Position numbers and translations under genes: made by a program
Assembly (NCBI RefSeq): GCF_003467125.1
Contig: NZ_QSFA01000002.1
Span: forward strand, 124,001-188,000
Direction: 5' to 3'
From: Megasphaera sp. AM44-1BH
Lineage (GTDB): Bacteria; Bacillota; Negativicutes; Veillonellales; Megasphaeraceae
DNA: 64,000 nt
In this document: positions 33,227-42,409 of the stretch, piece by piece
Position numbering within the stretch: position 1 is the first letter of the stretch
Layout: each line of letters starts with the position of its first letter
Notes under the pieces: model-generated
Told to the model about the DNA's origin: nothing
The model's database searches: none
What the model saw: the letters and a program-made list of their open reading frames with translations, nothing else

Positions 33227-33912
33227 TGAAGAAATGGATATATGCTGCCGTCGTGGTCGTAGTGGTCCTTATGGGCCTCAATATAGCGGCCCCGCATCTG
33301 GCGGCTTATGGATTGTACCGGGGCCTTTCCCGGCATATGGAACTTTCGCCGGATAATGTCCTCGTCGAAGCCAGTCCAGGCCTGTCGGTTCTGACGGGCC
33401 GTCTGGACCGCGTCCATGCAGGCGGTGCTGATTTCCGTGTCGGCAAGCTGCGTTTTCAGTCTTTTGACTGTACTCTGGAAGGTGTCCGGTTCAATCCGCT
33501 GACCAGCCTGATAGACGGCCGTCTGCAGGCAGAATCGGCAGAGCAGGGCGAACTGCTGGCCACGGTTTCCCAGGAAGACCTGAGTAATTTCCTCAAAAAG
33601 CAGGTAAAAGGCACCGATCAGATGGATGTGGCCTTTGAGGGCGATACCATCCATGTCAGGGGCAAAGTACGGGTCGGTGGCTTTTTACGTGCCGATGCTG
33701 ATATTGCCGGCCGGTTTGCCATGGAAGGAACCAAGCTGATGTTCCTGCCGGAAGATGCCGCCATATCGGCAAAAGGCGTCCGGGTCAATGCTTCGAATCT
33801 GGCCCGTCTGGAAGTCTACGATTTTTCGGACTTCCCGCTCCATATGGTTCCGGACCAGGTCAGCCTGGATAACGGATTGCTTACGCTGCACGGCAGAGTC
33901 AGCAATCATTGA
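33226..33912 (+). CDS. LmeA-like (DUF2993) phospholipid-binding protein
   Basis: This 228-residue protein has an N-terminal membrane anchor or signal (MKKWIYAAVVVVVVLMGLNI), followed by a beta-rich LmeA/DUF2993 domain. VLVEASPGLSVLTGRLDRV at the start and an amphipathic strand pattern through the rest are typical. The family binds lipids in the cell envelope. The ATG overlaps the prfB stop by one base (TAATG). It is followed with overlap by a DUF5693 gene and csaB, a cluster for envelope assembly, so a role in lipid or envelope homeostasis is likely. Confidence 0.8.
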   Translation: MKKWIYAAVVVVVVLMGLNIAAPHLAAYGLYRGLSRHMELSPDNVLVEASPGLSVLTGRLDRVHAGGADFRVGKLRFQSFDCTLEGVRFNPLTSLIDGRLQAESAEQGELLATVSQEDLSNFLKKQVKGTDQMDVAFEGDTIHVRGKVRVGGFLRADADIAGRFAMEGTKLMFLPEDAAISAKGVRVNASNLARLEVYDFSDFPLHMVPDQVSLDNGLLTLHGRVSNH

Positions 33913-33926
33913 ATAAGGTGGATAGA

Positions 33927-35984
33927 ATGGAAAAAAAGAACAAGCGCAGTATCCTGCTCATGCTTCTGGCCGTGTTCATCGGTCTGCTTTCATGTGCATA
34001 TCTGTGTGTGCAGCGATACTATGTGGAAAATGAAAATATGTCCATCGAACAGGCGATGGATTATGATGCCGTCGTCGTCCTGGGACGCAACGAGGGGTAC
34101 GATCTGGAAACGACACTGGAAAAGTGCCGTCAGGCCGGTATCACCAGTTTCACCATATACGATACGACGCTGAATAAGATGACCCAGCGCGGGGAATGTT
34201 CTCTCATTACCCGTCTGGGGGTAGAGCTCTATTATCCACAGTTCCATCTTGATTCGTATCAGTACGAATATTATCTTATCGGCAAGCCGAAAGACCAGAA
34301 GGATCTGTATTTTGATGAACTGACGGAAGACCTGCAGCTGCGGCTGGGGAAGGAAAATGCTGTCGTCCTCGACAATCCCCAGTACCGTATCCTCGGACTG
34401 CACGGCGTCATGCCGGCTCTGGGTGAAGTGAATTTGGGCATCATGTCGGCCGACGCCAACCGCATTGCCAGTTATGGCTTCAATGTCATCCTCCGCCCGA
34501 CCAATTACCATAATGTCACGGCAGCTGATCTGGAACACTTCTTCCAGCGTGCAGATAAAATCCGCAATGTGACGGGCATCATGTTTGTCGGCAAGGAAGT
34601 ACTGGGCTATAGCCCGGACCCGGCGCAGCGCAAAGATTTGCTGCAGCTGACGGCGGACCGCATGCTGGCCCGGCAGATGCCGTTTTATATGATTGAATCG
34701 GTCAACCAGCTCCAGTATGATAACCAGGATGGCATGTATGATCTGGCCGGCCTCATGCATTATGATACGGGCCGCGTCTACGCCATGGCCAAGGAAGAAC
34801 TGGAAAAGATTACGCCTGAAGAAGCGGCCATGCGCTTTTATATCAGTGATTTGGAACGAAATGTCAGGGTCAATCTGTTCCCCATGTACAAGAAACCCCG
34901 CTACGGCCAGTCCCTGCTGGATACGAATCTGAGCTATATCAGCAAGGTAACACAGAAACTGGAAGGCCGTGGTTATCATCTGGACCGGGCGTCCGTACTG
35001 CCCGTCTACTATCCCAATAAGGTACTCCTGGCAATTGCAGCCGCTGCTGCGGCCTGCGGATTCCTGTTCCTGCTGAATCTGCTGGTGCCACTTTCGGACC
35101 GGGTCAATTACGGGCTCATGGTCCTGGTTGTCCTTTTCGGAGCTGGTGGTGCCTGGATTGCCAAAGGGGCTCTGTTTTTGCAGATGATGGCCGTAGGTTG
35201 TGCCGTAACGGCACCGTCGGCAGCTATTCTGGTGCTGCTCGATTTCTGGCGTCATCAGGATCTGACGAAGAAACTGGGCTATGGCCGGGTCATCCGGGAT
35301 GGTACGCTGGGACTTACGGCGGCTGTCCTCATGTCCATGGTTGGCGGTATTTTCATTGCAGCTATGCTGGGAAATATCCGGTTCTTCATGGAGTTTGACT
35401 ATTATCGCGGCGTCAAGCTCACGTTTATTCTGCCTATCATCATCGTTGCGATTGGTTATCTGCGGCGGTTCCCGCTCATGGGCCATGACTTTGCAACGTC
35501 TTCTGATTTTATATCTTTTGCCAAAGATTTTCTCCGCATCCCCATCCGCATGGGAACGCTGATTCTCGTCGGACTTCTGGGCCTGGTGGCCATCGTGTTT
35601 GTCGGACGCAGCGGTCATACGGCCGGCGTGCCCGTACCGGGAATCGAAGTGGCCATGCGGCGCTTCCTGGAAACAGTTATGTATGCCCGGCCGCGGGAAA
35701 AAGAATTCCTCATCGGTCATCCGGCATTTTTCCTCATGGTAGCAGCTATGTACCGTAAATGGCCGGAATTGGTCCATTTCTTTACGGTCCTGGCGGCGGT
35801 CATCGGAGTAGGATCGATGGTAGAAACCTTTGCCCATATCCGGACTCCCTTTATCATGTCCTTTATACGCGGCCTCAATGGCTGGCTCACCGGGCTGGTA
35901 CTGGGTATCCTGCTGATCTGTGCTATTGCAGTCGTGCAGTATGTGACGGCCTGGATGGGAAAGCGGGTGAAGAGTCGTGACTAA
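33927..35984 (+). CDS. DUF5693 family membrane protein
   Basis: This 685-residue protein has an N-terminal TM (SILLMLLAVFIGLLS), a large extracytoplasmic domain (residues about 35-360) with an (alpha/beta)-like pattern, and about nine or ten hydrophobic helices in the C-terminal half. It matches the DUF5693 proteins that are regularly found next to csaB in Firmicutes. ATG at 33927 is supported by AAGGTGG with 5-base spacing; TTG at 33909 lies inside the previous gene's stop region. The end overlaps csaB. Biochemical function unknown; a part in pyruvylated cell-wall polymer assembly is inferred from context. Confidence 0.82.
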   Translation: MEKKNKRSILLMLLAVFIGLLSCAYLCVQRYYVENENMSIEQAMDYDAVVVLGRNEGYDLETTLEKCRQAGITSFTIYDTTLNKMTQRGECSLITRLGVELYYPQFHLDSYQYEYYLIGKPKDQKDLYFDELTEDLQLRLGKENAVVLDNPQYRILGLHGVMPALGEVNLGIMSADANRIASYGFNVILRPTNYHNVTAADLEHFFQRADKIRNVTGIMFVGKEVLGYSPDPAQRKDLLQLTADRMLARQMPFYMIESVNQLQYDNQDGMYDLAGLMHYDTGRVYAMAKEELEKITPEEAAMRFYISDLERNVRVNLFPMYKKPRYGQSLLDTNLSYISKVTQKLEGRGYHLDRASVLPVYYPNKVLLAIAAAAAACGFLFLLNLLVPLSDRVNYGLMVLVVLFGAGGAWIAKGALFLQMMAVGCAVTAPSAAILVLLDFWRHQDLTKKLGYGRVIRDGTLGLTAAVLMSMVGGIFIAAMLGNIRFFMEFDYYRGVKLTFILPIIIVAIGYLRRFPLMGHDFATSSDFISFAKDFLRIPIRMGTLILVGLLGLVAIVFVGRSGHTAGVPVPGIEVAMRRFLETVMYARPREKEFLIGHPAFFLMVAAMYRKWPELVHFFTVLAAVIGVGSMVETFAHIRTPFIMSFIRGLNGWLTGLVLGILLICAIAVVQYVTAWMGKRVKSRD

Positions 35985-37086
35985 CATTGTCATTTCCGGC
36001 TATTACGGATTTGCCAATGCCGGTGATGAAGCGATGCTGGCGGCATTACTTGGTTCGCTTGAAGACCTCATTCCAGGCGCTTCTATCACGGTCATTTCAG
36101 GCCATCCTGACATGACCCGGGAAAATCATCATGTTGAAGCGGTGCACCGTCTGAATTTCCCGGGTATTGCCAGGGCTATCTGCCGGGCAGATCTCCTTAT
36201 CAGTGGCGGTGGCAGTCTGCTGCAGGATGTGACCAGTGCCCGCAGTCTTTACTACTATCTGCTGATTATGCGCATGGCCCTCTTTTTCCACAAGCCGGTC
36301 ATGCTGTATGCCCAGGGCATCGGGCCCATCCGGCGCCCGAAGGCCAGAAAAGCGGTCCGCAATGTGCTTCAGAGGGTGACTATGATAGGCGTCCGCGACA
36401 GTGAATCGCGGATGGAATTGCAGCGGCTGGGAGTTACGGTACCACCTATCCACGTGACGGCTGACGCCGTTTTGTCCATGCCGCCAGTCGATAAAAAAAT
36501 CGGGTTTTATCTCCTGAAAAAACACGGCATCGAAGGGGTTGGCACCCGTATCGGCATTGCCATCCGCAACTGGCAGCACATGACGCACTACAAAGAAGAA
36601 ATCGCCAAGGCGGCTGATGAACTGGTACGCACATTGGGAGCCCGGATTATTTTTATTCCCATGCAGTATCCTGCTGATGCAGAGGCTGCGTCCGATGTGG
36701 CTGCGCTCATGAAGGAACCGGCGACGGTCCTGAAGGAATCCTATAATACGGTGGAATTCATGGCACTCATGGGTTGTATGGATGTGGTCATTGCTAACCG
36801 GCTCCATGCCCTTATTTTTGCATCCATCATGCAGGTCCCGGTAGCGGCCATTTCGTACGATCCCAAAATCGACGGCTTCATCAGTCTCATTGGGGAGACC
36901 CTCTGCGGGACCATGGAGACGGTCACTGCCAAAGCACTCACAGAAGATGTGACTGCCAGACTGAAAGCCGGCGGTATCCAGCCGGAAGTCAGGGCGCGCC
37001 TGAATCATTTACGACGCCAGTCCCTGCGCAATGCCTATCTGGCGTTGCGTGTCATAGAAGAACATACGGCGGCCCGGAAAGGTTGA
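35977..37086 (+). CDS. csaB: Polysaccharide pyruvyl transferase CsaB
   Basis: CsaB adds a ketal-pyruvate to secondary cell-wall polymers, the anchor for SLH-domain proteins. This 369-residue protein has the family signatures: SGYYGFANAGDEAMLAAL at the start, LISGGGSLLQDVTS, YAQGIGPI, and near the end NRLHALIFA with SYDPKIDGF. GTG at 35977 overlaps the DUF5693 stop by 8 bases. In Negativicutes SLH-domain porins tether the outer membrane to the wall, so this gene fits a diderm cell. It is followed by the ftsE promoter. Confidence 0.93.
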   Translation: MTNIVISGYYGFANAGDEAMLAALLGSLEDLIPGASITVISGHPDMTRENHHVEAVHRLNFPGIARAICRADLLISGGGSLLQDVTSARSLYYYLLIMRMALFFHKPVMLYAQGIGPIRRPKARKAVRNVLQRVTMIGVRDSESRMELQRLGVTVPPIHVTADAVLSMPPVDKKIGFYLLKKHGIEGVGTRIGIAIRNWQHMTHYKEEIAKAADELVRTLGARIIFIPMQYPADAEAASDVAALMKEPATVLKESYNTVEFMALMGCMDVVIANRLHALIFASIMQVPVAAISYDPKIDGFISLIGETLCGTMETVTAKALTEDVTARLKAGGIQPEVRARLNHLRRQSLRNAYLALRVIEEHTAARKG

Positions 37087-37105
37087 CGCTCAAAGGAGCA
37101 GTGAC

Positions 37106-37133
37106 TTGACGGCCGCTTTTCTTTATATATAAT
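37106..37133 (+). promoter_or_regulatory. Promoter of ftsE
   Basis: TTGACG (37106-37111) and TATAAT (37128-37133) are 16 bp apart in the csaB-ftsE gap, about 48 bases before the ftsE start. Confidence 0.75.
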
Positions 37134-37181
37134 AGAGAGTATGTCTGATAAAAGTGTGATTTGCCAGAAAAGAGGAAATCG

Positions 37182-37868
37182 ATGATATATTTCAAGAATG
37201 TATCCAAAGTATACGACAATGGGTCCGTTGCTCTGGATCATGCCAATGTGCATATTAAAAAAGGAGAGTTCGTATTTGTCGTAGGGGCCAGCGGTGCTGG
37301 CAAGTCTACGTTCATTAAACTGCTCGACCATGAAGAACTGCCGACGGAAGGGTCGGTCATCGTCAATGGCATCGAAGTCAATAAGCTGAAAAAAAGCCGG
37401 GTCCCGTATCTGCGCCGGCGCATGGGTATCGTGTTCCAGGATTTCCGCCTGCTTCCCAACAAAACGGCTGAGGAAAATGTTGCCTTTGCCATGGAAGTCA
37501 TCGAAGCGCCACGGCGACTCATCAAGGAACGGGTTCGCAACGTCCTCGACCTGGTTGGCCTGGTAGGCAAAGCTGATGCCCTGCCGTCGAACTTAAGTGG
37601 TGGGGAACAGCAGCGCGTAGCCATTGCCAGAGCCATCGTCAATCGGCCACTCCTGCTCATTGCCGACGAACCGACAGGCAATCTGGATCCGGAAACGTCG
37701 AAGGGGATTATGGATATTTTTACCAAAGTAAATCACATGGGGACGACCGTCGTCATGGTAACTCATGACCAGCAGCTCGTCGATATGATGAACAAGCGGG
37801 TCATTGAAATCGTCGATGGCAAGATTGTTCGCGATGAACAGCAGGGAGGATATGACGATGAAAATTAG
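37182..37868 (+). CDS. ftsE: Cell division ATP-binding protein FtsE
   Basis: This is the ABC ATPase of the FtsEX complex, which controls peptidoglycan hydrolases at the division site. It has 228 residues: Walker A GASGAGKST, Q-loop VFQDFRLLP, signature LSGGEQQRVAIARA and Walker B LLIADEPTGNLD. ATG at 37182 (MIYFKNVSKVYDNG) follows AGAGGAAA; the upstream extension of the frame is not supported. It overlaps ftsX by 11 bases. The ftsEX-M23-ctpA order is a common Firmicute arrangement. Confidence 0.97.
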   Translation: MIYFKNVSKVYDNGSVALDHANVHIKKGEFVFVVGASGAGKSTFIKLLDHEELPTEGSVIVNGIEVNKLKKSRVPYLRRRMGIVFQDFRLLPNKTAEENVAFAMEVIEAPRRLIKERVRNVLDLVGLVGKADALPSNLSGGEQQRVAIARAIVNRPLLLIADEPTGNLDPETSKGIMDIFTKVNHMGTTVVMVTHDQQLVDMMNKRVIEIVDGKIVRDEQQGGYDDEN

Positions 37869-38745
37869 AACTATGAGGTATTATCTCTCCGAAGCCTTTA
37901 CGTCGTTCTGGCGCAATAGTTTCATGTCCATTGCTTCCATTGCGACGGTTGCCGTCTCCTTTTTCATCCTGGGATTATTCCTGATTATGGTAGCCAATCT
38001 GGATTATTTTGCCGATAATCTGGAAAACCAGGTCCAGATCAGTGTCTATCTGAAAGATGATCTGACGACGGACCAGGTCATGAGCGTAGGTAGCCGGCTA
38101 AAAGCCCTGCCCGATGTAAAGGAACTGGAATTTACCAACAAAGATCAGGCCATGGACAAACTGAAGGAACGGATGAAAGACCAGCCGGGCATCCTCGATG
38201 CCTTAGACGGGAAAAATCCGCTTCCTACATCGTATACGCTGACCCTGAGCAATCCGGAACAGGTAAAAAAGACGGCAGCCGTCGTCGGAGAGTATGATGA
38301 AGTAGAAAGCACCCATTATGGTCAGGAAATCGTGGAACAGTTGTTCCGCGTGGCGACTATTATCCGCTGGGGCGGCATTGCCCTCATTATTTTCCTGACG
38401 TTTGCGACGCTGTTTATTATTTCTAATACGATTCGCCTGACCGTATTTGCCCGGCGCCGGGAAATCGGTATCATGAAATACGTCGGCGCGACGAACTGGT
38501 TTATCCGCTGGCCATTTCTGCTGGAAGGGCTGTTCCTGGGATTCATCGGCGGAGCCATAGCCGATGTGGCTCTGTTGCAGTTCTATGAATTCGTCACCCT
38601 GACGATTCACCGGACGTTGGCTTTTCTGCCCATGGTCAGCCCCTATCCGTTTATGTATCAGGCGAGCGGTCTCATACTCATACTGAGCATGGTTATCGGG
38701 GCCATTGGTAGTACCATTTCTCTGAAACGCTATATGAAGGTGTAA
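37858..38745 (+). CDS. ftsX: Cell division protein FtsX
   Basis: This is the membrane partner of FtsE: four TM helices with a large extracytoplasmic loop between TM1 and TM2 (residues about 55-165, VQISVYLKDD..., which contacts the hydrolase activator). The C-terminal half has IGIMKYVGATNWFIRWPF, typical of FtsX. 295 residues. ATG at 37858 (MKIRTMRYYL) is 8 bases from AGGGAGGA; ATG at 37852 is too close. It overlaps ftsE and is followed 4 bases later by the EnvC-like protein, its probable effector. Confidence 0.95.
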   Translation: MKIRTMRYYLSEAFTSFWRNSFMSIASIATVAVSFFILGLFLIMVANLDYFADNLENQVQISVYLKDDLTTDQVMSVGSRLKALPDVKELEFTNKDQAMDKLKERMKDQPGILDALDGKNPLPTSYTLTLSNPEQVKKTAAVVGEYDEVESTHYGQEIVEQLFRVATIIRWGGIALIIFLTFATLFIISNTIRLTVFARRREIGIMKYVGATNWFIRWPFLLEGLFLGFIGGAIADVALLQFYEFVTLTIHRTLAFLPMVSPYPFMYQASGLILILSMVIGAIGSTISLKRYMKV

Positions 38746-38749
38746 CGGT

Positions 38750-39991
38750 ATGATGAGTATACAATATAAAAAGCCGCTGGCAGCGGCTCTGACGGTCCTT
38801 TATCTCCTGAATCCCTGTGGCATCATCTTTGCTGAAGATGAGGATCTGCAGGATCAGTTATCGACTGTCCAGGGACAGATGGCAGAACAGGCCCAGAAGA
38901 AGAGTGAAGCCGAAGCTGTCATCGGCAATGTTTTTGAAAAACTGCGGGTCATCCAGGAAAACCTTGATGCCGCCAATGCACAGTATAAGTCTATTTCTCA
39001 GGAACTGGCTGAAACGGAACGCCAGATTACCAAAACCCAGGCCGAACTGGAAAAGGCGGAAACCCATCTGAAAAGCCGGGAAAAGGTACTGAGCCGCCGT
39101 ATCCGTGATATTTACATGCACGGCCAGCTCAATTATCTCGATGTCGTCATCGGGGCAAAAGACTTCAATGATTTCGCCAACCGGGTCGAACTCCTGCGGC
39201 GTATTGTCAGCTCGGATCTGGAGCTCATTTCATCTATCAAGGATGAACGGGACCAGATCAACAAGACAAAGCAGGCTCTGGAAGAACAGCGGGAAACACA
39301 GGCACGTCTGAAAGAAGAAGCGGCGGCCAAGAAAGAAGAAATTGCCAAGCATAAGGCGGAACAGCAGGCCATCCTGGAAAAGGCCCAGACCGATAAGGCG
39401 ACGGCAGAAGAAGCCTATGCTGAACTGGAAGCATCGTCTAATCAGATTGCCCAGATGCTCCGTGACCGCGAAGCGGCCCGTCAGGCAGCAGCTGCTGCGG
39501 CTGCTGCTGCGGCAGCGTCCTCCAGTGACAGCAGCAGTGACAGCAGTGGTGACAGCGGAGGTTCATCCGGTGGTGATGATGGCGGCTATTATCAGCCAGT
39601 CAGTGGTTCCGGACAGATGATATGGCCGGTTAACGGTGTCATCACATCACCCTTTGGCTACCGTGAACATCCTATTTTTGGCCGTCAGATTCTTCATTCC
39701 GGTATTGATATCGGTGTCGATTACGGGACACCTGTCCATGCTGCTGACGGCGGTGTCGTCGTAGAAGCGGGATGGATCAGCGGCTATGGCTATGCCGTCG
39801 TCATCGACCACGGCAATGGGACATCGACCTTGTACGGACATAACGAATCCCTGGCCGTATCGTCGGGGCAGTCTGTTTCCCAGGGCCAGGTCATCGCCTA
39901 TGCCGGTTCTACAGGGAATTCGACGGGGCCGCATGTCCACTTTGAAGTCCGTGTCGGCGGTGAACCAGTTGATCCAAATTCGTATTTATAA
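38750..39991 (+). CDS. EnvC/PcsB-like murein hydrolase or activator with M23 domain
   Basis: This 413-residue exported protein has a signal peptide (to about IIFAED), a long coiled coil (about residues 25-245, rich in Glu, Lys and Gln), a low-complexity Ala/Ser/Asp/Gly linker (about 248-285) and a C-terminal LytM/M23 domain. The zinc-site residues are kept (HSGIDIG and HVHFEVR, with HPIFG upstream), so it may be an active endopeptidase and not only an activator. It follows ftsX by 4 bases, so it probably works under FtsEX control in septal wall cleavage. Confidence 0.92.
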   Translation: MMSIQYKKPLAAALTVLYLLNPCGIIFAEDEDLQDQLSTVQGQMAEQAQKKSEAEAVIGNVFEKLRVIQENLDAANAQYKSISQELAETERQITKTQAELEKAETHLKSREKVLSRRIRDIYMHGQLNYLDVVIGAKDFNDFANRVELLRRIVSSDLELISSIKDERDQINKTKQALEEQRETQARLKEEAAAKKEEIAKHKAEQQAILEKAQTDKATAEEAYAELEASSNQIAQMLRDREAARQAAAAAAAAAAASSSDSSSDSSGDSGGSSGGDDGGYYQPVSGSGQMIWPVNGVITSPFGYREHPIFGRQILHSGIDIGVDYGTPVHAADGGVVVEAGWISGYGYAVVIDHGNGTSTLYGHNESLAVSSGQSVSQGQVIAYAGSTGNSTGPHVHFEVRVGGEPVDPNSYL

Positions 39992-40003
39992 ACGAGGCAG
40001 ACT

Positions 40004-41155
40004 ATGAACCAGAAAAAACACATGTTTCAGATGTTGTTCCGGGCCATTGCCTGGGGGCTGTTTACGGCAGCCTGCAGTGTGTTGCTGCTAGTGGGCCTCT
40101 TTTACTATTACACGGGGACACCCGTAGGATTCATCAAATTTTTCCGCACTCTTCATGTGGTGGAGCAGAATTTCCCCGGCGCTGTCGATAAGCAGGATCT
40201 CCTCAACGGAGCGTTGGAAGGAATCGTAAAGAAGCTGGGAGATAAGCACAGTATCTATCTTGATGGTGATGAGTTCCAGGCTTTTTCCGACCAGACGTCC
40301 GGGTCTTATGCCGGCATTGGCGTGTATATCGGTTCCAGCGAGGAAGGAACGATTGTAGCCGGTGTCATGGATGATAGTCCTGCAGCGGAAGCCGGTGTCC
40401 AGCGCGGCGACCTGATCCAGGCCATTAACGGCACGTCTACGAAAGGCATGAGTCTGGAAGATATTTCTAAGACCATCCGTGGCCCCGTGGATACGACGGT
40501 TACGCTGACTCTGGGACGGGATGGCGGCTCTCAGGAAGTGGCCATAACACGGCGGCAGATTCATATGAAGACCGTCGGCGGCCAGATGATTGAAGGGACC
40601 GATGTAGGATATATCCGGGTAGCGATTTTCAGTGAAAATACGGGCGAGGAATTTACGCGCCAGTATCAGGAACTGCGCAAGCAGGGCATGAAGCGCATGA
40701 TTCTCGACCTTAGGAATAATCCCGGCGGCATTGTCGATCAGGCCGTAGCCGTAGCATCAAATTTTGTTCCCAAAGACAGTGTCATCGTGTCGTTTACAAG
40801 CCGTTCCGGTGAGGAATCGGAATACAAGGCCAATGGCAGTGGTGATACCATTCCTCTCGTAGTGTTGATCAACGAAAACTCGGCCAGTGCCTCGGAAATC
40901 GTGTCTGGTGCCATTCAGGACCTGAAACTTGGGCCGGTTATCGGAACGAAGAGTTATGGCAAAGGAACCGTACAAGGCGTCTATCCTATTGATTCCGATG
41001 ACGCCATCAAACTGACGGTCGCCAAATACCGTACTGCCAGTGGCAGAGAAATCGACGACGTAGGCATACAGCCCGATATAGAAGTCCAGCTGCAGCCCAA
41101 TGACCCTGAAGACTATCAGTACGAAAAAGCACTGGAAGTCGTGCAGACTCTGTAA
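40004..41155 (+). CDS. ctpA: C-terminal processing protease CtpA (S41 family)
   Basis: This 383-residue periplasmic protease has an N-terminal membrane segment (about residues 12-35), a PDZ domain (about 95-175, GIGVYIGSSEEGT...GDLIQAINGTS) and an S41 catalytic domain. The catalytic Ser is in NENSASASEIV and the Lys in SYGKGTVQG; LRNNPGGIVDQAV is another hallmark. It starts 12 bases after the EnvC-like gene with ACGAGGCAG upstream. The family cleaves exported proteins, in several species lipoproteins or murein hydrolases. It ends the ftsEX operon before the tRNA. Confidence 0.94.
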   Translation: MNQKKHMFQMLFRAIAWGLFTAACSVLLLVGLFYYYTGTPVGFIKFFRTLHVVEQNFPGAVDKQDLLNGALEGIVKKLGDKHSIYLDGDEFQAFSDQTSGSYAGIGVYIGSSEEGTIVAGVMDDSPAAEAGVQRGDLIQAINGTSTKGMSLEDISKTIRGPVDTTVTLTLGRDGGSQEVAITRRQIHMKTVGGQMIEGTDVGYIRVAIFSENTGEEFTRQYQELRKQGMKRMILDLRNNPGGIVDQAVAVASNFVPKDSVIVSFTSRSGEESEYKANGSGDTIPLVVLINENSASASEIVSGAIQDLKLGPVIGTKSYGKGTVQGVYPIDSDDAIKLTVAKYRTASGREIDDVGIQPDIEVQLQPNDPEDYQYEKALEVVQTL

Positions 41156-41221
41156 CCGGAACAGAACGGGCAGGGGATACAGAATCAAAACAGAAGCATG
41201 AACCGGGGACTGGCAGAATCC

Positions 41222-41250
41222 TTGCATAGTCCCCGCTTTCATGATACAAT
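41222..41250 (+). promoter_or_regulatory. Promoter of tRNA-Leu
   Basis: TTGCAT (41222-41227) and TACAAT (41245-41250) are 17 bp apart, ending 35 bases before the tRNA. Confidence 0.75.
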
Positions 41251-41285
41251 AAATATCGTGTCAGACCGCATATGACAATCGGCAG

Positions 41286-41369
41286 GCGAGTGTGGCGGAA
41301 TGGCAGACGCGCCAGACTTAGGATCTGGTGTCTTATGACGTAAGGGTTCAAGTCCCTTCACTCGCACCA
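41286..41369 (+). tRNA. tRNA-Leu (anticodon TAG, reads CUA)
   Basis: Acceptor arms GCGAGTG (41286-41292) and CACTCGC (41359-41365) pair and CCA is encoded (41367-41369). The anticodon stem CCAGA/TCTGG encloses loop CTTAGGA with anticodon TAG at 41119+200, that is 41319-41321. A long variable arm (TGTCTTATGACGT) and GGTTCAAGTCC in the T arm fit a class II tRNA-Leu. A terminator follows at once. Confidence 0.96.
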
Positions 41370-41371
41370 AC

Positions 41372-41411
41372 AAAAAAGCAACCATCGCATGAGGCGGTGG
41401 TTGCTTTTTTC
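41372..41411 (+). terminator. Terminator after tRNA-Leu
   Basis: AAAAAAGCAACCATCGC pairs with GCGGTGGTTGCTTTTTT around a 5-base loop, with six T at the end. Confidence 0.93.
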
Positions 41412-41458
41412 AATGACGCCATAACAATGACGACATAAGTAGAGAAATAATTAAATCA

Positions 41459-41674
41459 TTAAGGCTTACATACGCCGCAAGGAACGTACCCCTCAGCAAG
41501 GGCTTCATCACGGGAGTCGATGGGGACAAAATTTTCGGGATGCTTGATGGTACGGCAGTCGGTATAGTGGAATTTCATGGAGCGGGGATTGCCCAGGTAG
41601 TCGGCGGCAAAGGCCGTGCCGACTGAGGACAATAAGCAAAGCATAGCCAGGGCTAGAGATAATTTCTTCATCAT
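41459..41674 (-). CDS. Secreted small protein with Ada-type metal-binding motif
   Basis: This 71-residue protein has a signal peptide (MMKKLSLALAMLCLLSS..., cut near AFAAD) and a mature part of about 45 residues with the pattern HYTDCRTIKHPEN...GYVPCGVCKP. This resembles the small zinc-type domain at the N-terminus of Ada and at the C-terminus of some secreted nucleases. The conserved Asp/Arg (DSRDEALAEGY) is present. On the minus strand AAAGGATG precedes the start. It lies just after tRNA-Leu in a short accessory stretch. Function unknown; metal binding outside the cytoplasm is inferred. Confidence 0.75.
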   Translation of the reverse strand: MMKKLSLALAMLCLLSSVGTAFAADYLGNPRSMKFHYTDCRTIKHPENFVPIDSRDEALAEGYVPCGVCKP

Positions 41675-41693
41675 AAAAGGTCATCCTTTCTTT

Positions 41694-42345
41694 TTATTTC
41701 TTCTTCAGCTGATTTTTCCTTTCATGCTCAATCTGCTTGATGCTTTTATCAGGAGTAGGGAGGTCTTCTGGCATGGTTCCGCCTAATGATTCGATGGCCT
41801 TGCGGACGGTATATCCGACTTCAAAGTGAGCCTTATTGGCTTCTTCTTTGGACTGAATGTTTTCACGCCATAACTTGGCTTCTGCCTGTGTAATGCGGAA
41901 GAGGTTGGCGCCTAGTTTTTCACTGCCCATATTATCATTATCCAAAATATCTTCGCTTTTCTTTAATCCCTTGCGTCGCTTAATGGCAGCTGCTGGTTTC
42001 TCCATCGTATAGCCCCATATAGCCGCTATTCTGGAGTCTTGCAAATTCTTGATTTGTCGAAACGCCGGCATCTTGGGCCGCCTTCGCCAGCGATTTATTA
42101 TGTTCGCGGATGTCATCGCGAGCCCGTATCCGCGTGTCTATTTCTTCTTGCAGTTTTTTTGCATCGGCAAGATCCAGAAGATGATCAGCACCAGTTTGCG
42201 CCAACCAAAGTTTGAAAGGTTCAGCCTTGGGCGATGGAACGGACTGTATGATTCGAAGAAGTTCTTCCGTATTGGCTACATCTGTAAGACGCATTTTGCC
42301 GTCAGCCACCTGAAGTTTCAAACGGGGCTGTAACAAAATGAGCAA
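41694..42345 (-). pseudogene. DinD/BRO-family phage antirepressor-like gene, truncated and frameshifted
   Basis: Two overlapping minus-strand frames carry consecutive parts of one protein. The first (to about 42000) has PFKLWLAQTGADHLLDLAD and NQEFARLQNSGYMGLYDG. The second has KRRKGLKKSEDILD, MGSEKLGANLFRITQAEAKL and GGTMPEDLPTPDKSIKQIE, the typical C-terminal half of DinD/BRO-type proteins. A frameshift near 41995-42010 breaks the gene, and the N-terminal BRO domain is missing at the terminator side (42320). It is probably the remnant of a mobile element next to tRNA-Leu. Confidence 0.72.
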
Positions 42346-42374
42346 AAAAACTCATTTTGTTGCAGCCCCGTTTT
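42320..42374. terminator. Terminator of the leucine-rich-repeat gene
   Basis: AAACGGGGCTGTAACAAAAT pairs with the matching arm ending CAGCCCCGTTTT, around an A-rich loop. In the minus direction it follows the gene at 42410-45472. Confidence 0.85.
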
Positions 42375-42409
42375 ACATGCACGGTTTTATTTTACGATTA
42401 TGCTGTACG

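Noticed and set aside
33990..35993. Minus-strand open frame of 667 codons opposite the DUF5693 gene
   Set aside because: Shadow of a real gene; the translation is Gln/His/Arg-rich without a recognisable fold or start context.
39480..39580. Ala/Ser-rich low-complexity run
   Set aside because: It is the in-frame linker between coiled coil and M23 domain, not a separate repeat or CRISPR-like array.
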